Shown piece after piece: positions 41,819-48,129 of a stretch of 48,129 bases of DNA. The translations under genes were made by a program, and so were the position numbers. Position 1 is the first letter of the stretch. Each line of letters starts with the position of its first letter. This stretch comes from Fibrobacterota bacterium (GTDB lineage Bacteria; Fibrobacterota; Fibrobacteria; UBA11236), in contig CANIEU010000017.1 of assembly GCA_947466585.1 (NCBI GenBank), forward strand, positions 1 to 48,129, written 5' to 3'. A model generated the notes under the pieces. That model searched no databases. It was given only the letters and a program-made list of their open reading frames with translations, and had not been told where the DNA came from.

Positions 41819-43150
41819 CTAGCGTACGGACCAATCCACGCGCAGATTTTCCACGCCCAGAGCCGTCCTGATTTCCACCAACACAACGGAAGGAGACCGA
41901 CGCGTCAACACATAATGTATCGGACCGGCCGGGCCCGAGAAGCTTTCCAAAACACGGCCGCTCACATCGCGCACCTTGATTTCATGGGCCAGGGCCATCG
42001 TTCCAAAAATCGTGTGGGCTTTGAGATTCAGGTTATACGCGATCCGTCCGATCCCGTTTTCTCCTGAGTTGCCCGGTGCGCCTCTACCGATGGAAGTGGG
42101 AATCTGGCCCGGCAAAACGTTCCCCAAAGAATCCAGTTCGCGAATGCGGATGTTGCGGTACCAATTCGGGCTGGTGTACTGGGTTCCGCTATGCATCTGC
42201 AAGCCGATGGGGTTGGCCGGCGATGTGTTCGCTTGGGAATTGGTGAGCACTACCGAATCGATGAAGAGCGGGACCCATAACATGGAGTCCGCCAACATCC
42301 CGGTATACGTATCCTGCCGGCTGCGGAAGAATGAATACTGATGCACCTTGTCACCCGTCGAAGACTGACCCTGGCTTAATCCACCGAAATACATCACGCG
42401 CAGGGTGACCCAGCCCGAGTCATTCCCCGCCACGGTGGAAGTCCGCCACATGCGCCGCCAATCGGCCTGGGTGCAGCCGGTGAGTGCGCAGCCGGTGTTC
42501 GTGCAGCCCTTGTAAGGGCACGTCTCGGCGGTTTTTGAGGCCATGGCCGCGGTGATGCTGGTCCAACCGGTTGCGCCGGAGGTGACGGTGATCGTCGTGT
42601 CATTTCCGTTGAAGGCAAAGGGCTTGGTAAGAGCCTTGCCTTGCGAGTTCTGACCGTAGCCGCCGCCCATGTTGCCGTTGTTCATCGGCCAGAGGATCGT
42701 TTCATATGCCACGCCGGTCAGATTCACGCGGTTCAAAATCCCACCGTCGTTGCCCCAGGCGCCCCAGTAATCGAGGATCACATCGTAATGCTTATAACGC
42801 TTTTTCGTTTCCAGCACACCGCCGGTATTCGTGTTGCGTTGGGCCGAATAAATGGCCTTATACCCCTTTGTGGAGTCTGTCCGGAAAACGCCGCCATTGA
42901 CACGGTCGACACTGGAAAACGAGGTGCCGCAGTTTTGCCACCAGCCCTTGAATGTGCCGTCGAAAATATTCCGGAAACCTTCGGCATCCGGATTGGAGGC
43001 CAACGTATCCTGGCGCGCTACAGCGCTGGTATCCACGCTGCAAAGCTGGTCGCCGGTGGAAGGAACCGGTGTGGGCGAGGCGAACGTCATGGTTGCGCTC
43101 AACAAGGCCGGGAAGAGAAAGTATGCCACCCGTTGGGCGAAACGATTCAT
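41819..43150 (-). CDS. Secreted DUF1080-like protein with Cys-repeat loop and C-terminal sorting-type domain
   Basis: 443 residues. Signal peptide 1 to about 24. The DUF1080 fold runs from GFRNIFDGTFKGWW (about 58) to IGLQMHSGTQYTSPNWYRNIRIRELDSLG (about 325-353), with an ILNRVNLTGVAYE strand region. A loop at 211-226 has four cysteines exactly five residues apart (each unit ending Gly-Cys), which I have not seen in the family. The last 75 residues form the same type of beta domain (HEIKVRDVSGRVLESF) as in the protein at 319-1422 and the glycosidase. It is transcribed alone from a region with GGTATATAGTG about 80 nt upstream. Confidence 0.72.
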   Translation of the reverse strand: MNRFAQRVAYFLFPALLSATMTFASPTPVPSTGDQLCSVDTSAVARQDTLASNPDAEGFRNIFDGTFKGWWQNCGTSFSSVDRVNGGVFRTDSTKGYKAIYSAQRNTNTGGVLETKKRYKHYDVILDYWGAWGNDGGILNRVNLTGVAYETILWPMNNGNMGGGYGQNSQGKALTKPFAFNGNDTTITVTSGATGWTSITAAMASKTAETCPYKGCTNTGCALTGCTQADWRRMWRTSTVAGNDSGWVTLRVMYFGGLSQGQSSTGDKVHQYSFFRSRQDTYTGMLADSMLWVPLFIDSVVLTNSQANTSPANPIGLQMHSGTQYTSPNWYRNIRIRELDSLGNVLPGQIPTSIGRGAPGNSGENGIGRIAYNLNLKAHTIFGTMALAHEIKVRDVSGRVLESFSGPAGPIHYVLTRRSPSVVLVEIRTALGVENLRVDWSVR

Positions 43151-43404
43151 TTTTTACTCCAAATTGGGTCGGGAATTTCATCCCGCTTCGACTCCGACCG
43201 AACGATTCGGTCAACGGGCACTATATACCGCGCAACAGGGAGGAATTCGTCGAGTATTAAAGACAATTTCGGAAGTCAGCCAAAATCGCACTATCTTGAT
43301 TCAATTCTACTAGAGATTCTCCGACGAATTCAGAGTCAGCGAATCTCATTCTACCAGTGAAGGAAAACCTTCCGAAACGGCAACCCATTCCGTGGCCTGA
43401 AGGT

Positions 43405-45231
43405 TTAACCCTCCAACTCCTCCCACCGCTGATAAGCCTTTCCCAACTCCGCTTCGAGCTCGGCCTGTTTCGCATTCGCGGCATTGATCTCGGCCGCAGC
43501 CTGTTTGTAAAACTCCGGCGTTCCCATCTGCTCTACCATCGCGACCTGCTTCGCTTCCAGCTCTTCAATTTTGCCCGGTAGCGCGTCGTATTCCTTCTGT
43601 TCCTTGAAGGACAACTTGCGCTTCGTAGCAGTACCGGACGCAGAGTTCGAGGAAGAATTCGATCCACTGCCTTGTTGCGATTTCTTCGCTTTCTCAGCCC
43701 GGGCAGCCTCTTCACGCGCCAGCTTTTCGAGCCGCTCTTCGTGTTGGCGCTTCCAGTCGCTCCAGCCACCGACGAAGTCTTCGACCACGCCATCCGGGCC
43801 GATGGCCAGCGTCGATGTCGCCACGTTATCGAGAAACTCGCGATCATGGCTCACCACCAGAACGGTGCCCTCGAACTCCACCAGCAGCTCTTCGAGAAGT
43901 GCCAGCGTCTCGATGTCGAGATCGTTGGTCGGTTCGTCGAGCACGAGCACGTTGCCCGGGCGCGTGAACAGCTTCGCCAGCAGCAGGCGGTTGCGCTCGC
44001 CGCCGGAGAGCATGCCTGCCTTGATCATCGAACGTTTGGGATCGAACAAGAAGCTCTGCAGGTACGACATCACGTGGGTGCGATTGCCGCCCACTTCGAC
44101 CCACTCCTGGCCGCCGCCGATGTTTTCACGCACCGATTTTTCCTCATCAATCTGCGCGCGCAGCTGGTCGAAATACAACACCTGCAGCGAAGAGCCCAGC
44201 TTCACGGTACCGCTATTCGGCTGCAATTGCCCGAGCAGCAGGCGCAAGAGCGTCGTCTTGCCCGCACCGTTCGCACCCAGCAGCGCCACCTTGTCGCCGC
44301 GTTGAATCACCGTATTGCAAGAGGTGATGATCGGCTTGTCACCGTATGAAAATTTCAGGTCGGTCACTTCCACGATTTTGTCGCCCGAACGATCCGTCTC
44401 GCCGAAAGCCAAGGTGGCGGTGCCCTGCCGTTCGCGGCGCTTGGAACGCTCCATCCGCTTGGCCTCGAGCGCGCGCACGCGCCCTTCGTTGCGGGCCCGG
44501 CGGGCCTTGGGGCTGCGCCGCGCCCACGTTTCCTCCTGCGCCAGCTTCTTGTCGAAGTCGGCCCACTCCTTCTCCTGGGCCTCCAGCAGCGCTTCCTTGC
44601 GAACCAGAAACGTATCCCAGTCGCAGGTCCAGTCGTAGACCTGCCCGCGGTCGAGTTCCAGAATGCGCGTCGCCATCCGGCGCAAAAAGGCGCGATCGTG
44701 GGTGATGAACAACAATGCCGTCCGTGACGACTTCAGCAAATCTTCCATCCAGTCGATGGACGCGATGTCGAGATGGTTGGTCGGTTCATCGAGCAGCAGC
44801 ACGTCCGGGTCGGAGGCCAGCGCCCGGGCCAGCAGCACGCGCCGCTTCTGCCCACCGGAGAGCGACGTGAACACTGTCTCCGGCTTCAGGCCCACCTTGT
44901 CGATCCAGAGTTCAGACTCCATCTCGACCTTCCAGTCGCCCTCGTGCTCGTGATGCGCCGCGCCCTCGGCCACGATTTCGGCGATCGTGCCCGGCAAACC
45001 GTCGGGAATATCTTGCGGGAGGTACGCGATGCGTGTGCCGGGCGTCACAATGATCTCGCCCGAGTCTGGTTTATGTTGCCCCAGCAAAAGTCGCATCAGG
45101 GTCGTCTTGCCCGCGCCGTTGCGCCCCGTCAAACACACCCGTTCGCGCGCGTCGATCATGAACGAGATGCCGTCCAAAAGTGCCGGCCCGCCTACGTGAA
45201 AACGCACATCCCGCATCCCCAATAACGCCAT
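43405..45231 (-). CDS. uup: ABC-F ATPase, Uup type
   Basis: 608 residues. Two ABC domains in one chain, with no membrane part. Walker A motifs are GRNGAGKTT and GANGAGKTT, signatures LSGGQKRRVLLARAL and LSGGERNRLLLAKLF, and Walker B LLLDEPTNHLD and LVLDEPTNDLD. An arm/linker (about 195-275) rich in Arg/Lys lies between them. FVGGWSDWKRQHEERLE leads into a C-terminal coiled coil (about 545-605), the mark of Uup. Uup-type proteins act on ribosomes or branched DNA. TACCTTTA (45270-45263) is a probable -7 element about 30 nt upstream. Confidence 0.9.
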   Translation of the reverse strand: MALLGMRDVRFHVGGPALLDGISFMIDARERVCLTGRNGAGKTTLMRLLLGQHKPDSGEIIVTPGTRIAYLPQDIPDGLPGTIAEIVAEGAAHHEHEGDWKVEMESELWIDKVGLKPETVFTSLSGGQKRRVLLARALASDPDVLLLDEPTNHLDIASIDWMEDLLKSSRTALLFITHDRAFLRRMATRILELDRGQVYDWTCDWDTFLVRKEALLEAQEKEWADFDKKLAQEETWARRSPKARRARNEGRVRALEAKRMERSKRRERQGTATLAFGETDRSGDKIVEVTDLKFSYGDKPIITSCNTVIQRGDKVALLGANGAGKTTLLRLLLGQLQPNSGTVKLGSSLQVLYFDQLRAQIDEEKSVRENIGGGQEWVEVGGNRTHVMSYLQSFLFDPKRSMIKAGMLSGGERNRLLLAKLFTRPGNVLVLDEPTNDLDIETLALLEELLVEFEGTVLVVSHDREFLDNVATSTLAIGPDGVVEDFVGGWSDWKRQHEERLEKLAREEAARAEKAKKSQQGSGSNSSSNSASGTATKRKLSFKEQKEYDALPGKIEELEAKQVAMVEQMGTPEFYKQAAAEINAANAKQAELEAELGKAYQRWEELEG

Positions 45232-45262
45232 TCCAAACCACCCGATCCGTAAGAGAAGGTGG

Positions 45263-45270
45263 TAAAGGTA
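45263..45270 (-). promoter_or_regulatory. -7-like element TACCTTTA of uup
   Basis: One change from TAnnTTTG, 31 nt before the uup ATG on the minus strand; the same octamer precedes prfA. Confidence 0.35.
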
Positions 45271-45424
45271 GCGTCTTTACAGGGTCAGGATAGCGCCTTT
45301 GACACGCGGCCGCATTGGCCCCCGGCGCTCCTTCGCCGGCTTTTTCACTGTGACCGGCGTCACACCCTTTTGACGCCGGATGCAGTATGCTGTGCGAAAC
45401 CCTTTTCCGGCACCGGAGGCCCCC

Positions 45425-45832
45425 ATGATACGACCCCGCAAAGACTACCGCGACCTCGGCGTTTGGCAGGAAGCCGTCGCCTTGTTGTCCGATATCCACC
45501 TTCTCGTCAAACGGCTTCCCCAAGACGAACAAATCCTGCTCGGCACGCAACTCTTCCAAACCGCGCTTGCTCCGCCCGCGTTGATCGCGGAAGGGCAACA
45601 ATCGGGCGACCGGAACCGCTTTCTCGAATTGCTTCGGAAGGCCGGGGAGCGCTTGGCGGAATTGGAAGCGCTGCTGATCGTTGCCGAACAGGCCGGGCAA
45701 CTCTCCCAAAGGGAGCTCGAAGCCCTAGAATTCAGCCGCCGGAACGTGCTGAACCCCCTGCAGGGCTTGATCGGCAAGGTTCGGAGAGACGTCGCCGTGT
45801 TGCAGGTCGAAGACGCGCGATCGATCTCCTGA
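45425..45832 (+). CDS. Four-helix bundle (S23/IVP-type) protein
   Basis: 135 residues from the ATG at 45425, with GGAGG 5 nt upstream; the longer frame has no ribosome site. YRDLGVWQEAVALLSDIHLLVKRLPQDEQ, LLGTQLFQTALAPPALIAEG and RNRFLELLRKAGERLAELEALL (quoted in parts) fit the TIGR02436 four-helix bundle, first found inside 23S rRNA intervening sequences of spirochaetes. Here it is a stand-alone gene. Charged residues usual near the third helix (SIPANIAEG) are changed to LAPPALIAEG. The function is not known. It lies 51 nt before prfA. Confidence 0.8.
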   Translation: MIRPRKDYRDLGVWQEAVALLSDIHLLVKRLPQDEQILLGTQLFQTALAPPALIAEGQQSGDRNRFLELLRKAGERLAELEALLIVAEQAGQLSQRELEALEFSRRNVLNPLQGLIGKVRRDVAVLQVEDARSIS

Positions 45833-45868
45833 CGCGGAACACCGCGCCCCAAAAAGCCTACAAAAGCC

Positions 45869-45876
45869 TACCTTTA
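45869..45876 (+). promoter_or_regulatory. -7-like element TACCTTTA before prfA
   Basis: TACCTTTA ends 7 nt before the prfA ATG, which has no Shine-Dalgarno. It suggests a very short leader. Confidence 0.35.
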
Positions 45877-45883
45877 CCGTCCC

Positions 45884-46969
45884 ATGGATCTCCGCGACCA
45901 AGCCCGCAAGGCAATCGAACGCTACGAGGAAATCGAGCACAAGCTGCAAAGTCCCGACACCCTCGCGGACCAGGCGAAAGTGCGCGACCTGTCAAAGCAG
46001 CACAAAGACCTGCAAGAGACCGTGGAGCAGTCGCGCGTCTATCTGGAAACGCTGGGCGATCTGGACAATTGGCGCAAGGCCATGAACGATTCGTCCGACC
46101 CCGAAATGGCCGCCCTGGCGCGCGAGGAAGCCAACCGCATCACCGAATCGCTTCCTGAGTTTGAACATGCACTCAGCTTCCTGTTCATTCCCAAAGACCC
46201 CGCCGATTCGCGCGGTGCAGTGCTCGAAATCCGCGCAGGCACGGGGGGTGACGAGGCCAGTATCTTCGCCGGTGATTTATTTCGGATGTATCAGTATTAC
46301 TGTGACTCGCGCGGTTGGAAGGTCGAAGTGCTCAGTAACAGCGAGGGCACCGCAGGCGGGTTCAAGGAAGTGCTGGCCGAGGTCACTGGCGACGGCGTTT
46401 ACGGCGTGATGAAGTACGAGAGCGGCGTGCATCGCGTGCAACGCGTACCCGACACCGAAACCCAGGGCCGTGTGCATACCTCCGCCGCCACCGTGGTGAT
46501 AATGCCCATCGCCGACGAAATGGACGACATCCAGATCAAGGATGAAGACCTGAAGATCGACACTTTCCGCGCCGGCGGCGCGGGCGGACAGCACATCAAC
46601 AAAACCGATTCGGCCGTGCGCATCACGCACCTGCCCTCGGGTATGGTGGTGGCCTGTCAGGACGAGCGTTCGCAGCACAAGAACCGCGCGAAGGCCATGA
46701 ATGTGCTGCGCTCCCGCCTTCTTGACGCCCGGCTGGCCGAGTCCGAAGCCAAAGAATCTGCGGCCCGCAAGGCCCTCGTAGGCACGGGCGACCGCTCGGC
46801 GAAGATCCGTACTTACAACTTTCCGCAAGGCCGCCTCACGGACCATCGCATCAACCTCACCATCTACAAGCTCGATGCGGTGATGAAGGGCGACATCCAG
46901 GAAATCATCGACGCGCTCGCGCTCGAGGCCAGCGCCGAAAAGCTACGCGCCCTAGAACGCCAAGGCTGA
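45884..46969 (+). CDS. prfA: Peptide chain release factor 1
   Basis: 361 residues, normal length. The GGQ loop is [22 protein letters not shown]. The codon-recognition tripeptide is P-x-T ([17 protein letters not shown]), so it is RF1 (UAA/UAG), not RF2. [22 protein letters not shown] and the end [19 protein letters not shown] complete the signature. prmC, which methylates the GGQ glutamine, follows by 22 nt, so the modifying enzyme and its substrate are cotranscribed. Confidence 0.98.
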   Translation: MDLRDQARKAIERYEEIEHKLQSPDTLADQAKVRDLSKQHKDLQETVEQSRVYLETLGDLDNWRKAMNDSSDPEMAALAREEANRITESLPEFEHALSFLFIPKDPADSRGAVLEIRAGTGGDEASIFAGDLFRMYQYYCDSRGWKVEVLSNSEGTAGGFKEVLAEVTGDGVYGVMKYESGVHRVQRVPDTETQGRVHTSAATVVIMPIADEMDDIQIKDEDLKIDTFRAGGAGGQHINKTDSAVRITHLPSGMVVACQDERSQHKNRAKAMNVLRSRLLDARLAESEAKESAARKALVGTGDRSAKIRTYNFPQGRLTDHRINLTIYKLDAVMKGDIQEIIDALALEASAEKLRALERQG

Positions 46970-46991
46970 TCTGCCCGAAGCGGCGAATCCA

Positions 46992-47843
46992 ATGTCCACC
47001 TCTCCCCTTCTCGAAGTCGTCACCAAGGCCGCGACGTACCTCAAAGACAAGGGCGTCCCCAATGCACGCCTCGACGCCGACCTGCTTTTGGCCCGTGTTT
47101 TGGGGCTGAAACGCCTCGACCTGTATCTTCAGTTCGATCGACCACTCACCGAATCCGAGCTGGAGTCGTACCGCACCGTCATTCGCCGCCGCGGGCTGCG
47201 CGAGCCGCTGCAGCATATCGAAGGCGTCACTGCGTTTCGTGAATTGCAACTCATCACGGATCGCCGCGCACTTGTGCCGCGTCCCGAAACCGAACTGCTG
47301 ATCGACGCGCTCAAAAAGCTTCTACCTGCAGTCGAACGCCCGCGCGTGCTCGATGTGGGCACGGGAACGGGCGCGATCATTCTCTCCGTCGCACGTGAAT
47401 TGCCGCATTGCGAAACCTGGGCGTGCGACATTTCGCCCTTGTGTCTCGAGCTCGCACGCGCGAACGCCGCACACAACGGGCTCGCGGTACCGCATCTCGT
47501 CGAAAGTGACTTGTTTTCCGGTTTCCCTGCGGATCAACTCTGGGATGCGATCGTCTCCAACCCCCCGTATATCGCGGCCGGCGATGTTTCGGCTTTAGAA
47601 CCCGAGGTTCGCGATCACGATCCGGTCACAGCGCTGGTGGGCGGCAACCACGGTTGGGAGCTTCCTGCGGCACTTTTGCAGGCCGCCTGGAGCCGTTTGG
47701 CGGAAGGGGGCATCCTGATTCTGGAAATCGCGCCGCCGCAATTCCCTTTCTTGGCAAAAAAAGCGGAAGAAATCGGTTGGAAAAAAATTCAGGGCATCCC
47801 AGACTATCAACAGTCAAATCGCTTTATAAGCGCAGAAAAGTGA
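46992..47843 (+). CDS. prmC: Release factor glutamine methyltransferase
   Basis: 283 residues. PrmC (HemK) methylates the glutamine of the GGQ motif in RF1 and RF2. The helical N-terminal domain has ARLDADLLLARVLGLKRLDLYLQFDRPL and RRRGLREPLQHIEG. The SAM site is VLDVGTGTGAIILSVA and the catalytic motif SNPPYIA. It ends the transcript that starts at prfA or before. Confidence 0.97.
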   Translation: MSTSPLLEVVTKAATYLKDKGVPNARLDADLLLARVLGLKRLDLYLQFDRPLTESELESYRTVIRRRGLREPLQHIEGVTAFRELQLITDRRALVPRPETELLIDALKKLLPAVERPRVLDVGTGTGAIILSVARELPHCETWACDISPLCLELARANAAHNGLAVPHLVESDLFSGFPADQLWDAIVSNPPYIAAGDVSALEPEVRDHDPVTALVGGNHGWELPAALLQAAWSRLAEGGILILEIAPPQFPFLAKKAEEIGWKKIQGIPDYQQSNRFISAEK

Positions 47844-47957
47844 ACTTTTAAGCAATTTTGGCCGCTGTTACGTGATTTATAAACACCAGTTTACTTTATG
47901 TGCATTGTTTTGGGGATTTTTACCAAAATTCTCCGTATTTTCCTGCTTTACAACCCC

Positions 47958-47988
47958 TTGCAAGGCACGATAAGGCTTTGTAACTTTG
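47958..47988 (+). promoter_or_regulatory. Promoter of the operon leaving the window (probably rRNA)
   Basis: TTG (47958-47960), exactly 20 nt and a perfect TAACTTTG (47981-47988). The same positions also read as TTGCAA-N17-TAACTT in the E. coli convention. Confidence 0.6.
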
Positions 47989-48129
47989 CTCTCCCGTTTG
48001 AGACACGCCTAGCGCGACTCAAACAGGCGGTCGCCCTCGCGGTGATCGGCACCTTGACAGTAGAAGAGAGCAAGGAGAAGGCGGATAGGCCTTTTGCCAG
48101 CCGAGTTTACTCGGAGGGTTTATTAAGGA
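47989..48129 (+). other. Structured leader, probably of a 16S rRNA gene beginning at the window edge
   Basis: There is no reading frame of note. Two good hairpins occur: GTTTGAG..CGC-CTA-GCG..CTCAAAC (47996-48024) and CCGAG-TTTA-CTCGG (48101-48114). The last bases, TTTATTAAGGA, are what one expects just before the conserved 16S start GAGTTTGATC. The 16S gene itself is outside, so this is an inference. Confidence 0.45.

Noticed and set aside
45425-45832. 23S rRNA intervening sequence
   Set aside because: The four-helix-bundle protein family was first seen in such sequences, but no rRNA flanks this gene; it sits between uup and prfA with its own ribosome site.

Overview
The window is GC-rich (about 60% by eye) and densely coded, with nearly all chromosomal housekeeping genes. 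I see no prophage, transposase, integrase or CRISPR array. Several signs point to the Fibrobacterota or a close relative in the Fibrobacteres-Chlorobi-Bacteroidetes group: (i) a palindrome in front of recA fits TGCNC-N4-GTGCA, the LexA-box type I recall for Fibrobacter; (ii) intergenic regions carry Bacteroidetes-like promoters (TTG, 19-20 nt, TAnnTTTG) rather than classical -35/-10 boxes; (iii) three secreted proteins end in short beta-rich C-terminal domains like type IX secretion sorting domains; (iv) there are short GGTAG-type heptamer repeats between genes. The phylum is an inference.

Layout. 1-3.0 kb: tRNA-Lys(CTT), a secreted DUF1080 protein and a DUF5683 membrane protein. 2.5-5.1 kb: cinA-recA, recA having a LexA operator over its promoter. 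5.1-5.6 kb: no gene but a very strongly folded, repeat-like element. 5.6-7.5 kb (minus): lipoprotein, YdjM-like membrane protein, thiE. 7.7-10.3 kb: argG-ispD-ispF. 10.3-14 kb (minus): rlmD and hrpB, overlapping by ATGA. 14-18 kb: outer-membrane phospholipase-like protein, then argJ with a secreted glycosidase behind it. 18.1-19.8 kb: greA, with an intrinsic terminator in its leader, and holA. 19.8-23.0 kb (minus): an unusual three-gene operon built round a membrane-anchored coiled-coil protein. 23.2-27.1 kb: gcvH, a two-TM protein, murD, a lipoprotein and a PduO-type cobalamin adenosyltransferase. 27.1-29.8 kb: nitrilase, TerC/YjbE, MscS. 29.9-35.9 kb: the phosphate regulon (porin, pstSCAB, phoU) behind a three-unit Pho-box-like array. 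36-38 kb (minus): hexapeptide acetyltransferase; thiG with a SEC-C protein. 38-39.5 kb: rpmE-DUF1385. 39.7-45.2 kb: CPA2 antiporter, second DUF1080 protein, Uup-type ABC-F ATPase. 45.4-47.8 kb: four-helix-bundle protein, prfA, prmC. The right edge looks like the promoter and leader of an rRNA operon whose 16S gene would start just outside.

How the genes work together. The phosphate block is one complete uptake and signalling unit (outer-membrane entry, periplasmic binding, ABC import, PhoU), without phoB/phoR here. rpmE-DUF1385 and prfA-prmC look like a translation cluster, contiguous in Firmicutes, here split by about 6 kb. argG/argJ and thiE/thiG are dispersed members of the arginine and thiamine pathways.

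Most unusual points: the coiled-coil operon at 19.8-23.0 kb, which I read as a reduced relative of the DUF3348-DUF802-OmpA/MotB-DUF2894 locus of proteobacteria; promoter elements lying 4-7 nt before start codons that lack a Shine-Dalgarno, implying leaderless mRNAs; the greA leader terminator, reminiscent of E. coli GraL; and the folded element after recA. Everything rests on reading the sequence; no search was run.
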